Assembly (NCBI RefSeq): GCF_040054535.1
Contig: NC_090783.1
Span: 6,964,001-7,028,000 of the forward strand
Length of the DNA stretch: 64,000 bases
Source: Antennarius striatus
Taxonomy: Eukaryota; Chordata; Actinopteri; Lophiiformes; Antennariidae
Reading direction: 5' to 3'
Position 1 is the stretch's first letter; each line of letters starts with the position of its first letter. The translations under genes were made by a program, and so were the position numbers. Positions 27,360 through 45,820 of this stretch are shown here, one piece after another. The notes under the pieces are model-generated. The model had not been told where the DNA came from. It made no database searches and saw only the letters and a list, made by a program, of their open reading frames with translations.

Positions 27360-28380
27360 TGCCAATGACTGACCCCTGTAGAGGAAAACGTAGTAGACAC
27401 CGAGTTAAACTTTGTCAAAATGTGTTGACTTTAAACGCAACTCACAGATAAGCAGCTAAAACCTGTTTCTCATCATCATGAATATCCCTGACAGATATGA
27501 AGTTCATTTTCCATTATTTACTTTGTCACCATAATATGAAGTTCATGATTGAATATGCATGACCAAAAAAAAAAAAAAAAAAAATGTCAGTCATCTGTTG
27601 TTTTGATAGCATTATCAGTTTTTAACCATTTGCTGTAGCGTTTCCACCTGCAGCTGTGCAACTTCCCCCTAAGGTGAAACAGTTCCAGAGCTAGATGCTG
27701 AGTCTGGTTGTTATGTTTCCAAACTGATGCAGCTGCTTGAAAGACAAATACACACTTCTCTTTTTTTGGCATCAGATTTCAGCTCCCTGAACCCGGCTCA
27801 CCTACTGAGGTCAGCACTGAGGTCAGCACAGGGATCACACATCTGCTCATGCAGCAAACGTGGTTGCTGAAGTAAAAAGTTTATGGTAAAACGTTTTCGC
27901 TTCATTGGTACTTTTCTCATTCCAGTAAGAATTCTTCTCAGCTTAATACATATGTGCTCAATTTTCATTTCCAAAACGCTTCAGTGACACTACACTTTTA
28001 GACATCTGTAATATTTAAGAGTTGGATGAGGTAGAATGCTACTAAAAAATAACTCATGGGTGTGTGTGAGGGTGTTCATTAAGTTTACAAAAAAGATTGT
28101 TCCTGTTATACTTTAGGCTGTTATACTTTATTTTTTCCCTGGATCTCTGAATGTACAACTCCTGATACATCAGGAGTGAAACGCATGATATAATCGAAAT
28201 GTCATCATTTAACATGTCTCAGATGCAGCACGTTGCTTCTAAAGGGTTAACAACATACACATATCATAGAACACAAGCTAAAACAAGCATGAATCAAAAG
28301 TAAAATGAAATATGTCACTCAACCAGTTCGGTTCAGATTTGTCTTGTTGAAGGAACAACTTTACACAGGCTTCAACCTAT
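27360..28380. other. Non-coding stretch upstream of acy3
   Basis: No exon recognised. It contains a 20-bp A run at about 27566-27583. A donor-like GAAAG|GTAAGA on the minus strand near 28924 is a candidate for a distant acy3 5' UTR exon, but it has no independent support. Confidence 0.4.
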
Positions 28381-28384
28381 AGGA

Positions 28385-28815
28385 TTTAAACAGACGCCAG
28401 GTAGTACAGAGTGCTGCTGCAAAACTCCGAACAGCTGACGGTGGCACCAAGACACCAGCACCAAAAAGTATTAGCACTTAACTTCTATTTGAGCGTCAAA
28501 GTTTTACCGTTTATTTTAAATGGTCAAGTCCCTCGATGTGTCTCCGATCTGTCATCCACTTACTCTGTTTCAAGGTCCACAACAAAACAGCTCCTCCCTT
28601 CCCATATCAAATCATGGAGCACAATAGTCAGTTTGCCCTGAAGACATTTTTGTGCCCTCCTTTTTTCATTGTTTTATTGTATTTATTAACTGCATACTTG
28701 ATTTAGTATTTTAAAGGGACGCATGCTGTTTGGCCTTCCCTGCTATGCCTGTAGAGCACTTAGGGTTAACTGTTGTGCGTTTAATTCTGCCATACAAGCT
28801 AAATGACTTTACACA
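28385..28815 (+). repeat. LINE 3'-end fragment (Rex1/L2-like)
   Basis: The plus strand reads through phrases typical of the end of fish LINE reverse transcriptase ORFs: QVVQSAAAKLRTADGGT, then QVPRCVSDLSSTYSVSRS, each in a decayed frame. The 3' part has the usual tail wording for these elements (CTGTAGAGCACTTAGGGTTAAC, a decayed form of GCACTTTGGGTCAAC). The copy is 5'-truncated and old. The exact family could not be fixed. Confidence 0.6.
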
Positions 28816-30760
28816 ACGCTACTAAAGTCAGACAAGCAGTTGTAATGAATGTGTATGAGCATCAACAGTGATCATTAAAGCACAGTGTATGCGAGGTAGA
28901 ATGATCTCATGTGTGTTTCTTACCTTTCTGTGAAACAGTGAGTTTCACTGACCTTTGAACATAAAGGGAGGCTGCACCAGAACACAAACACGCCGTTAAT
29001 CGAACTACAAGCAAAGCTGTACGGGCTTAAGAGTTTTCCAGTCAGAGCCACTAATTTGTCACGTGCTCAGACTGAATGCACACAAACCAGACCTCATACA
29101 ACAACAGTCTGCTACGATCTCGTCGGGCCGCCTACTTCCTCTACTTCCTTGTATGTTTTTCTCCCTCCTCTTGGGCTGAAGAACATCAGCTCAAATTTCA
29201 AGTGACTAGACAGCCTCTTCTTCCATGTACAGATTAACATTATATGACTCTTCTGGTGCAACTTGTGCCCCTTGCAGGCATTTTCATATATCACTGAATC
29301 AGTAATGCAGCTCCATAATGGTCAAACACCTGAAAGTACTTAGTGTTACTTTTTACTTTTTAGTTGCACTTTTATAACATTTAAGTGTGCAAATGCATGC
29401 CACGTAGGTTGGTTTTTTGTTGTTGTTTTTAAAAAAAAAAAAGACATTTATGTTAACTTTTAGTTTGTCTCCTGGGATATTTTGTTTGTTTAGGGCATAA
29501 CTTAACAAAAAGAGACAGCTTTTAAAACTTTTTTTTTTTTTTTAAAGTGACCATTTATAAAATCCAAAACTCAAATCCTTAAAGACAAAACAATTCATCT
29601 GGTTTATAACGTTGAATAATTCTGTACAGGCCTTTTTTTTCTTCTTTTTTTTTACATTGATGTGTCCTCAAATATACACACATCAGGTTGTTTGAGTTGT
29701 TTGACAATGAAACTGTGTTTTTCAACATCAGATAACTTTATCAAACCACATTTTAAAAAATAAAAACCTTCAAAATAGAATAAATGTGTAGAAACTCAAA
29801 AAACTCCATGTACAAAATATATTTAAAAATTCCAGCAATTTGACATGACCAGATTTCAGTCATTGTTTTTCTTTTTCTGTTTGTCTAGTCCAAAGTCACA
29901 AATGACAATTTGCCTGTGAAGGCTTTACAGTCTGTACTGAGTAACTCTTTCTGCCCTCAGACCCCCCAACCGGTTGACGGGGGTCTGCCCCAAAGTCATT
30001 CCAGAGAAGAAGACCTGATAGCTGAAAGCTGTACTGTCTTTAATGTCTTTCCCCATTCAGCCCTTTCTCATCCATCGCTCTCTGCAGAGCTCCGTTTAGA
30101 CACGTTATCCTGTCGGATCAGTCACCTGACGTTAAGCTGCTTCTCTTATTCGCTGTCTCTCAGTCTTTCATCCTCTCCTTATCTATATTAGTTCAATTAA
30201 AGCTTTTGGATTTCACCTTCTTCAATTCAAAAAACAAAATAAGCTCCGAAAACTTGTGAAAAAACCCCCCAACCCTATATAAAACCTACAAAACCAGATA
30301 GCAGAAGAGACATATTTAAATGACCCTAACCTATTATAAAGCCTTGCAATTATAATGGCACAATAGAAAAGTTTACCTTTTGTTGCACTTTTCCTTTGGA
30401 AAACCAGGAGTTCTCTGGGCTGCTAGTTTAGAGGTTTTACTTACAAGCACCTTTTGTTCTTATACTGTATTTGCATGGATTGAGGGGTCAGAGCAGCGTA
30501 AGAGGACTACTAAAGCCGAGAAGATTTCCACATCAGGGCCACGGTTGTGTGGGCCAAGCTGAGTGATTCCAGTCCTTCTTCATTTGTCTGCTGACTGCGG
30601 CGTTATCCACACCTTCACCAAAACAAAGCCCGCCCTCAGCTGTTTGAAGGCTCAACCCAGCCTTCAGGCTGCAACGCATATGGAACCCAGCCTGCATGCA
30701 GAGGAACAGCAGTGTTGAACTACAGACACCACAACAAATCCAGAAAAACCTGCATATCTA
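28816..30760. other. Non-coding, repeat-poor stretch
   Basis: AT-rich DNA with homopolymer T/A runs (29427-29442, 29528-29545). No exons, RNA genes or classified elements were recognised. The frame at 29910-30191 has no family resemblance. Confidence 0.45.
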
Positions 30761-30762
30761 TC

Positions 30763-31920
<1,158 letters not shown>

Positions 31921-31934
31921 TGTGTAATCATTAC

Positions 31935-32340
31935 CAATCAATCAATCAATACATACATAAATAAAACAATAGATCAATTAGCTTTTACTTGTAAAGCACT
32001 TAATTACATCAACAGACATTTCAAAGCGCTTTTACAGTGTTTCTTGATGAGTCTCCAGCAGTGTAGCCCTACAGAAAAAGAACTGAGCAGCCTAAGGCTC
32101 TAGCCCCTAACTGCCTCCCAAACCGAGGTAGGGAGGTGGTTCCGCAACAGACAGGACTTGATGACTAAAGGCTCTAGCCCCTGACCTGTTGTTGTAGATT
32201 CTAGGAACCACCAGAAGGCCTGGATTAGTTGAAGTGTCTTCACTGACTTTTTGGGGCAGCCTGAGAAAATTGAGTTAGAGTGGTCTAGTCTGGATGTGAT
32301 AAAAGCGTGGATTAATTTCATCATTCCATTTTAAAATATG
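31935..32340 (-). repeat. Rex1/Babar-type LINE fragment
   Basis: On the minus strand, 32340 to about 32210 encodes LIHAFITSRLDHSNSIFSGC, continuing PKKSVKTLQLIQ. This is the C-terminal RT region typical of fish Rex1-like LINEs (the family wording is IHAFVTSRLDYCNSLLSG). The 3' end, GTGCTTTACAAGTAAAAG, is followed by ATTGATTGATTGATTG at 31938-31953, the short tandem tail of this LINE type. The body between is decayed and shortened. Confidence 0.75.
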
Positions 32341-32638
32341 CCTGATTTTACCAATGTTCTCCAGATGGAAAAAGGCAGTTAAGAATGTTTTAGAATAGTC
32401 CATATCGCCTGCTCCTACCATCTCGGCAGCCATTCATAAATTTGTCTGCTTTTCTGTTCGAGGAAAGCCTGATCCATTGAGTGTGTAAGGCTTTATTCTC
32501 CAGAGCGCGCAGCATCAGGACCGCGGTGCGTCTCACTGGTCACATGTCAGCACTCGGTAGCGCACAGAGGTGCCAAACCGATTTAAGCCGCCATTCAGCC
32601 GCAGACTGAAGCAGATCCTGTGTGAAGACACTCGAGGA

Positions 32639-38446
<5,808 letters not shown>

Positions 38447-38521
38447 TTGTTTAAAAAAAAGAAAGAAAAATCAGCATAAGATGCATGAGCCAATTTTCAT
38501 CAGCTGAGGTGGTAAATATAA

Positions 38522-38529
38522 CACGCACG

Positions 38530-38567
<38 letters not shown>
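38522..38567. repeat. (AC)n microsatellite
   Basis: About 22 AC units with ACGC steps at the left edge, 76 bp past the tacr3l stop codon and so probably within its 3' UTR. Confidence 0.97.
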
Positions 38568-38568
<1 letters not shown>

Positions 38569-38759
38569 CACAAACATTTTTGCCAAGTGAGATTATATAT
38601 AAGGACCAAGGAATTTTCCCTCAAGGTAGAAAACAAAGGAGGATTAAAAAAAACATGCACTGTGAGTGAAGATGCTGAAGTAGAAAATAATAAATTATTA
38701 TTTAATAAATTAAATTCATTTTGAATTTAATAAGAACTATATTTCGAAAACCGTTGCCT

Positions 38760-39020
38760 GCAGGAGCGAGAGATGTAACTGAGTAGCAGAGCGCATGCCT
38801 TGCATGTATGCTGTTTGGGTTCAATCCCTGGCATCTGCAGCCCTACAAGAGCACAAGTCAGTGTCAACTGTAAGCCAGTACCAAGCCTGGATAAATGCAG
38901 AAGGTTGCAGCAGGAAGGGCATCCAGCGTAAAAACTTAGCCAAACAAATATGAGCATTCATCTAAAAACTGTTGCACACACTGTGGTGACCCCCCAACAG
39001 GACAACCCAAAAAGAAGTTT
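38760..39020 (+). repeat. tRNA-derived SINE with RTE-like 3' tail
   Basis: The head has a box A-like TAACTGAGTAGCAGAG (about 38777-38792) and a box B GGTTCAATCCC at 38818-38828, as in a pol III promoter. The body contains GCAGAAGGTTGCAGCAGGAA then GGGCATCCAGCGTAAAAA. The 3' tail CTGTGGTGACCCCCCAACAG, then ACAACCCAAAAAGAAG, resembles the tail of the RTE-type LINE that begins about 640 bp further right (GCTGTGGCGACCCCTGAAGG). It lies in the 3' flank or UTR of tacr3l. Confidence 0.78.
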
Positions 39021-39654
39021 TTTATGTGGCCTGCAGTAAGGATAATACCAGTAATATGTTTTTTTCCAGAAATATACAAGTTTCATAATGTTAAGTAAAT
39101 TTTAACACTGTTTAACTGGTGTGAGGTATTAGTCCACATTGCTAGAAGGTTATGTTTATGGATTTTTTGAGGATATTTTAATTCTCTGTTTTATTTTGTT
39201 ACTTGTTTGTAACTTATTTTCATTTATCTTTAACCTTTCGGTTTTGTGTTTGAGACGTTCGGTGCGCCCAATTTTTCAATTACTCGTATTAAAACCAACA
39301 TACACAAGCTGTGACTGTTGCACCACTGAGCTCCAAGTCTTTCCTATTGTGATGTCCTTACATAATGTTATTATTTTGCACATGATACTTGACCAGCCTC
39401 ACAGGCAAAATACTTTAAGCTGCTTTTTCTATTTTGTAATTTTTTTTCATGTTACACTCTGTGCTATTATATAACTCAATAATATATTTATTGGACTAAA
39501 TGCTGTTCTGGTAGATATGTTTTCAGTGTAATTAAACATTACAACAGCAGAGATAATTACCCGAATCCTTTATTATAGTGACACAAATATTAAATGATCA
39601 TGACAAAATGTAAATCCACAAGTGCTTGATGCTTTCTGATTTGTTACATCCAGT

Positions 39655-40857
39655 GAAGCCTTGATGTATTGTAATTGTGAAAAGGCAGTCGGTCCTGATG
39701 ATATAACTGGATGTATGGAAGTGTCTAGGAGAGGTGGCAGTAGAGTTTCTGACTGGGTTGTTCAACAGGATCTTAGATAGTGAGAAGATGCCTGAGGAAT
39801 GGAGGAGAAGTGTGCTGGTGCCCATTTTTAAGAACTAAGGAGATGTGCAGAGTTGTGGCAACTACAGAGGAATAATCCTGATGAGCCATACAATGGGCAG
39901 GACATGTATGAGGACTGTGGTGACAGTGGTGAGGTGTGCTGTAGGTGTGACAGAGGAGTTCAAGGTGGAGGTGGAACTCCATCAGGGATCAGCTCTGAGC
40001 CCCTTCTTGTTCGCTATGGTGATGGACAGGCTGACAGACGAGGTTAGACAGGAATCTCCATGGACTATGATGTTTGCAGATGACATTGTGATCTGTAGTG
40101 AGAGCAGGGAACAGGTGGAGGAGAAGCTGGAGAGGTGGAAGTTTATCCTGGACAGGAGAGGAATGAAGGTTAGCCGCAGTAAGACAGAGTACATGTGTGT
40201 GAATGAGAGGGACCCAAGTGGAAGAGTGAGGTTACAGGGAGAAGAGATCAAGAAGGTGGAGGATTTTAAGTACTTAGGGTCAACAGTCCAGAGCAATGGA
40301 GAGTCTGGAAAAGAGGTGAAGAAGCGTGTACAGGCAGGATGGAACGGGTGGAGGAAAGTGTCAGGTGTGATGTGTGATAGAAGAGTTTCAGCTAAAATGA
40401 AAGGAAAGGTGTACAAAACTGTGGTGAGACCAGCGATGTTGTTTGGTCTAGAGACAGTGTCACTGAGGAAAAGACAGGAGACAGAGCTGGAGGTAGCAGA
40501 GATGAAGATGCTGAGGTTTTCTCTGGGAGTGACCAGGATGGATAGGATCAGGAATGAGTACATCAGAGGGACAGCACATGTTAGAGGTTTTGGAGATGAA
40601 GTCAGAGAGGCGAGACTGAGATGGTTTGGACATGTCCAGAGGAGAGATAGTGAATATATTGGTAGAAGGATGCTGGGTTTTGAACTGCCAGGCAGGAGGC
40701 CTAGAGGAAGACCAAAGAGGAGGTTTATAGATGTAGTGAAAGAGGACATGAAGGTAGTTGGTGTGAGAGAAGAGGATGCAGAAGACAGGGTTAGATGGAG
40801 GAAACTGATTTGCTGTGGCGACCCCTGAAGGGAAAAGCTGAAAGGAGAAGAAAAAGT
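39655..40857 (+). repeat. RTE-type LINE, 5'-truncated, with RT core
   Basis: The frame 39845-40828 encodes the latter part of a non-LTR reverse transcriptase. The catalytic FADDIVICSE box is at about 40074, followed by KVSRSKTEYMCVNERD, FKYLGSTVQSNGESG, TRMDRIRNEYIRGT and RWFGHVQRRDSEYIGRRML, ending RWRKLICCGDP. Upstream, KAVGPDDIT and MPEEWRRSVLVPIFKN remain in other frames, so the left part is frameshifted. Between SHTM and GSALSPFLF the palm region is shortened by an internal deletion. The 3' end is GGAAAAGCTGAAAGGAGAAG. It is an ordinary dead-on-arrival copy, intergenic between tacr3l and the ART-like gene. The RTE clade assignment is from remembered motif wording. Confidence 0.85.
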
Positions 40858-40865
40858 ACATTTTT

Positions 40866-41165
40866 TTGCACATATCTCAGGAACCGCATAAGATTGAAAG
40901 ACGAAACAAAAGGCGTTATATTCAGAGAGGCAAGGGGATGAAAATTAGACCACAACCTTTACCTTGAAAAACTAGGTCAAGATCAAATCTTAACTTTTAC
41001 ACCTTTATAGGTACACATCTCTGAAACCTGATGAGATATAATCACAAAAAACCCCAACATTTTCAGGAAGCCAGAGGCACAATAATGTGATGATGACCTT
41101 TACCTTTGGAAAACTAGATCAATGTCAACTTACCACGTTTGTATCCTTTTGGGTGCAAAGTCTGT
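40866..41165 (-). repeat. Unclassified dispersed repeat with ~150-bp internal units (copy 1)
   Basis: Two degenerate units of about 150 bp lie in tandem. Each carries a CATCTC-GGAACC-type start, a GGGGATGAAAATTA or related block, and a CTTTACCTTGGAAAACTAG block. The first unit, read on the minus strand, is a close match to 63082-63200 on the plus strand (shared CTAATTTTCATCCCCTTGCC and TTTTGTTTCGTCTTTC). No ORF. It starts a few bases after the RTE LINE tail. It may be a non-autonomous DNA transposon. Confidence 0.7.
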
Positions 41166-41169
41166 CTGC

Positions 41170-42360
41170 TACAGTGTACCTCTAGCAGTGGTCATGTTAC
41201 AAACATGACATGAAAAGCCAAATACTCGATAGTACACCATAAAATTCATTGCTGAAAGTAAGTCAGGGTAAAATTTTGAATTCAGAGGTGTCTCTGGCTG
41301 CCTTCTTACATTTGGGACTTTTTGGTTTTTACACTGATTTTTTTTCCATGATAGTAAGTTAGTTTAATCATATTTTATTATTTGAGTGCAGATTCAAACA
41401 CACTGACACACATTAAATATTTGCTGTGTTTAATTGTGGTATCATGATGTGGAATTAAGTAGAATAAAAGTTCACATTGTCTTGTGAGATCAACTACTTC
41501 CTCACCATTAATTTTGGCAGAGTGATACAAATTACATCAGAATACACTTAATTGTAGGACAGCAGCCTACTGTGGCCTACAGCAGCATACAGCAGTACAA
41601 TGGCACAGTCAGTCATCTCATTCTGATCAAATGTGTTGGATTTGATCAGGCTGGGTCAAATCCAGAAATGGCTCAGGGTCTGAATCCTGACTGAAGCCTT
41701 TCTGAGAGTTTGCATGAACTGTAAGAAACTTAAAATGCAAGGTTAAAACTAGGGCATCCAAAAATGAACAGAAACGTCTGAATGTGCTTTATTCTAGAGA
41801 ACTCTTAGGGGCTGAGACATCAACCAGCAACTACACATGCTCCACAGCAAAAATATTGGCATCAATGTGTGTTTTGCTGATTACTTACAGAAAAAAAGAG
41901 TACAGTTATTTAAGATTGTGATATATGTGTTATATATAGTGTATATTTACACACAGTGATATTTTTCGCAGCCATGTACAAAAGTATGCAGCATTATAAT
42001 TGGCAGATGTATTTGGTGTGCAGTAAGGCTCTGATCAGTCTGATTAAGATTTGATCAACAGCTACTGGAAAAAAGTAACAATGCCATAAGCATCATCGCA
42101 AGCCACTGGGAGGAGACACCAGCTGGAGACCTGGAAGGATGGAGAGAGGGGAGGGGGCAAAGACAATGTCATCAAACTATATCCTCTTCCTATTGGTGTT
42201 TGTTACAGTGAACTCTCAGTATTTCAGTAACTTCTGAGAGATTAAACTTTTTTTTAACACTCCGTTTCTGCTTCAGGTAAGGGAAGCTTTACAAAAAGAT
42301 AACAAATGGAAAAAGTCCCGAAAAAGTCCCCTTTGGATTAGAAAAAAAAATTTCCAGATA
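41170..42360. other. Intergenic stretch, nothing recognised
   Basis: No exon, RNA gene or classified repeat was identified between the dispersed repeat and the hairpin downstream of the ART-like gene. Confidence 0.4.
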
Positions 42361-42367
42361 AAGTAAA

Positions 42368-42443
42368 CAAATTGTTCACCATAGCTTGTTATTATAGTAG
42401 AATTATTATAGTAGAATAATAACAAGCTACGGTGAACAATTTG
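42368..42443. repeat. Near-perfect inverted repeat (28-bp arms)
   Basis: Left arm 42368-42395 (CAAATTGTTCACCATAGCTT, then GTTATTAT) and right arm 42416-42443 are reverse complements with a single mismatch in 28. The spacer is 20 bp (42396-42415) and holds a direct repeat of ATTATAGTAGAAT. It lies about 190 bp past the ART-like stop, so it may sit in that gene's 3' UTR and fold in RNA. Confidence 0.93.
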
Positions 42444-42634
42444 ACCATAATTTAGGACTGTCAGGATAAAGTACATTTATAATGGAAGTGAGAAAAACCT
42501 TTACAATCTTTGCTTTTCACTGTCAGACAATTATTTCAAATTTCAAGGAATTACTGAAGGTTTTGTGGGATTTTATTCATTTTATCTTTTTCCTCATTAA
42601 TTGTCATAATTATGTAGACATACTAACGTCTGAC

Positions 42635-43514
42635 TTACCTTGAGAAAATGTAACAGTTGTGTGAGCTCTCCACGTCTGAATGTTTTAAAATGATCTCCGT
42701 ATATTCAGTTCCCTCTGCATCAGATACTTTGCGCACATCCTCCACAGTGAATATCTCGGCCGGAGATAAGAGTACTGCATCCTCGTTTGTGCAAATGTTA
42801 TCACCCAGGTTGACAAAGAAACATGATGTGATGTTAAAAACGACTTGTCCGTCCAAGTCGTAGTCCGACAGCACACTCTCGCTTGAATGAACCTTGAAAA
42901 ATGTTCCAAATCTCACTTTTGAGCCCTTTTTTGCTGTATACGATTCTTCGTGGACAACATACATTGTCTTGCACTTGTCTGGAGGCAGCATCATCATTGA
43001 GTCCATGAGCAGGAAGTGAAAAGACTTGAAATGAAAGTAGTTTTCATAGATGCTCTCGTTTGTGCCCAACGACTTCACTGCATTGTTAAAGGTTTTGATA
43101 AAATCTTCACCCCCATTGGAATATGCCTGTAATGCAGCAGTATGTTCCTTTGCTTTCCCAGGTAATATCTTGGAACACTGATCCTTCTGAATCCAAGCAT
43201 TTTTGAATGCCTCACTGTGATTCAACTCTTGTTTCAATAGGCCCGAATGGATAAACTTCTCCAAAGCCTGTTCACGGCATCCATGGTAAATGTCGTCTAC
43301 AGCATCCATCGCCATGTCCAGTGGTATTACACGTCCTACAGTCACCTTAAATTCATTTAGGATTGAAAATATAGAACGTAGGATTTAAATGCTGTTTACT
43401 TTTATCTAATCACAACAGATACTGGATGGATTTTGTTGGACAAATAATGCTTACTTTGCAAAAGAGCGCCACTGAAATGCTTGCAACAAGAAGCAGATTC
43501 CCTTTACCCCACAT
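42635..43514 (-). CDS. Ecto-ADP-ribosyltransferase-like protein (ARTC family), probable pseudoenzyme
   Basis: Two coding exons: 43455-43514 (signal peptide, MWGKGNLLLVASISVALFCK) and 42635-43345, giving 256 aa. The family pattern of vertebrate arginine ADP-ribosyltransferases is clear: LDMAMDAVDDIYHGC near the start, AAL-QAYSNGG, FNNAVKSLG, NYFHFKSFHFLLMD, KVRFGTFF, then VLLSPAEIFTVEDV. These are extracellular NAD+-dependent enzymes. The R-S-ExE catalytic triad looks lost: the FRG arginine position holds His152, and the catalytic region reads Glu208-Asp209-Ala210, with Ala at the second Glu. No GPI-signal hydrophobic tail is seen. The stop overlaps a good donor (TCAAG|GTAAGT), so a short alternative last exon (candidate near 42510-42527) is possible. 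A 5' UTR exon ending near 43745 fits an acceptor just before the start. Confidence 0.82.
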
Positions 43515-45236
43515 CTTAAAGAGTTGCTTTTGTTTTCTCTCTGCAAAAAAAAAAGGAATCAAAGTAAAGGACTGCAGAGCACTGCAGGACCAGACAAGCC
43601 TTTCACACACCCTAGAAATGGGATAGACTTAGTTTACACCATCTGTGAACCGATACTTGTTTGTTTGTTTCTCAGTGGATTTTGGTGAGATGGATGTAAA
43701 TAAATGAACATTTCAAACACTGAAAATATTTAAAGGCACATACCTGAAGTAAGGAAGATTTATTTCCAAGGCGACTTCAAGTATCAAGTCCAAGTCTATA
43801 AAGCTTTGGCTGTGTGATCAGAACGCTATCGGTGGGAGGTGGAAAACATTATCTCAGCTAGAAACTCCTTTTCCTTTCCTGTGGAAGGAAATTAGATACC
43901 ATAGGGATTCCTACTATTTGTTCAGCTAGAGCTACTGAGCTACTGCAGAAAACACTTGCTGCTTAGTTGAAGAAAATTATAGTTTTTAATCAGATAAATG
44001 TAAGTAGTTTAGACCTATTTATTTCAAATGATCTATTTTCTCCTCAGGTTAAATGATCCATGAAGTTCAGCTTCCCCTGCTGCCACATTTACATGTAAGC
44101 AGTGCACTGAAATACATTTTGACTTTAAGATTTCTGATGCTTTACATGTGAACTAGCTTCAGCTGTAGCTTAAGTAATGTGCAGTAAATGTAATTTGGAA
44201 CCTTTGAATGTAATCTCAAAAATGATAAAAATAAGGACCAAAAAAAATTATGTGACACTGGCGTTCTCTTGAGATTGGACCTATGAATACCTAATACTGT
44301 ACTTATTTTTCCAAGACTGCGTTCCACTTGCTGGACCTCCTCTTCCTTCCTTACAACAGTATGAACATGCGGACTTTCAGATTTGCTGAGTACTGATAAC
44401 TGTTCACTATAAACAGGAGGAAGTGGAAGGCTTGCTTTACTTCCTCCCTTCCTCATTAAATCCAAGCCGTGTCATGCTGCAGTTTAGGGTCAGTTTACAA
44501 TTTCTGGGATAGTTATACAAATCTTTTGGCAGTTATAAGTCTAATCAAGTATGGTTTTAACGACAAAAAATGGGCCAAACACACAAAAAAGATAATTACA
44601 CATATTTAAATAGCTTGGAACTCCTTTTTCTGGTATTTATATACTTGAATCAAACAAATATAGAAATTCATGTCAAAGAATAATTGGTGTGCGAGACTTT
44701 CATGCAAAAGAAAAAAATACATGATTAAAGATTGCATGCCTGTTACTAAGCTTTGTGCGTTGACCAAGGCTGAAGATTATTAAGGCAACCTGTCATAAAT
44801 GAAGACATTGCTCAGTGATACATCTACAGGGTATATGGGGTTTATGGTAAACATGGAAATGAGATGTGTGTGGATGACATCCTGAAAGAAGAATGTGAGC
44901 AGACTGCAGATATTAGAGTCAACACAAGATAACAGCTGGAAAAGATGAGTTTCAGAGGCGAGGGTAGGATGAGTGTCGATTTTGCAAGACTTGTGATTTC
45001 TGGTTGTGGTAATTAACTTTACTGCTAAGATGATGAGAAATCTGGGAAAACACAAATAGTTGTTTCAAAAAAGTTTCTAATATTATGGAAATTATTGGAC
45101 AGGATGTTCAGGAGCTGTTGGGCGGATTCAGGTTTCTAATTCCACAACGAGACGGGCAGGATATGAACGTCATTCTTTCATTATGATATTTTAAAGAGAG
45201 ATAGAACTAGATAGGACAAATGCGGATAATGCTATT
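43515..45236. other. 5' flank of the ART-like gene and intergenic DNA
   Basis: A donor-like TTCAG|GTATGT on the minus strand near 43744 and a weak TTTATAG box near 43795-43805 (-) may mark the first exon and promoter of the ART-like gene. The rest (43.8-45.2 kb) shows no exon or classified repeat. The frame 44142-44465 (-) has no family resemblance. Confidence 0.4.
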
Positions 45237-45314
45237 CCAGCAGGGGGCGGTACCGTATGTTTTGAGAACGCAACCCGTCTGCACACACCAACGAAGAAGA
45301 CTCAGTCACGTGAC
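45237..45314 (+). promoter_or_regulatory. primpol promoter elements: CTCF-like site and perfect CLEAR palindrome
   Basis: CCAGCAGGGGGCGG at 45237-45250 fits the CTCF core (it could also act as an Sp1/KLF GC box). GTCACGTGAC at 45305-45314 is a perfect 10-bp E-box palindrome, identical to the CLEAR consensus bound by TFEB/TFE3 and also recognised by USF/MYC-MAX. Both lie 500-600 bp before the primpol start codon, upstream of a likely 5' UTR intron (candidate donor GAAG|GTAGGC near 45689, acceptor TTCTTCAG at 45747). No TATA box was seen. Confidence 0.5.
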
Positions 45315-45820
45315 CGGATATAGCTGTGTTTCCTGTTCCAGACGCGCCAAAGAGGAAAGAAGACAGCTACTCAGTTAGTTGTTTTTATTACATTAAAGAC
45401 TTATTGAGCTATTACCTGCAAAAACATTTTACCGTCCTATTTTTTCCAGCTGTAGCCACGTTATCTCGCAATATATAAATACGAAATTTTGTTGTTTTCA
45501 CTCAATAATTGCCATTTATTGAACAGTATTAAAATATTCTGGCCATATACTGTATACAGCTTCGAGTTTTTCAACATGAGGTTTTTTCCTTAAGGTTTGA
45601 CAGAGATGTTGATTCATGTGTATGAATATACCGGAAGTTTTAGTTTTTGTTGCTGCTGAATTGCAATGTTATATTAATCAGACAGTGAAGGTAGGCTAAA
45701 TGATTTAAATACTACTTTAATATAGTTTAAAGTGTTCTTTCTTCAGGATGCTCCACTGTTTGGAGGAGATTAAATGAGCAACAAGTCCAAAAGAGGTTGC
45801 ATATAAGAGTTTATAAGCAT

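Noticed and set aside
39845-40828. 327-codon frame as a host gene
   Set aside because: It is the RT core and C-terminus of an RTE-type LINE, truncated and with decayed upstream frames.
44142-44465. 107-codon minus-strand frame with a charged middle
   Set aside because: No recognisable domain, no splice support and no promoter; left as intergenic.
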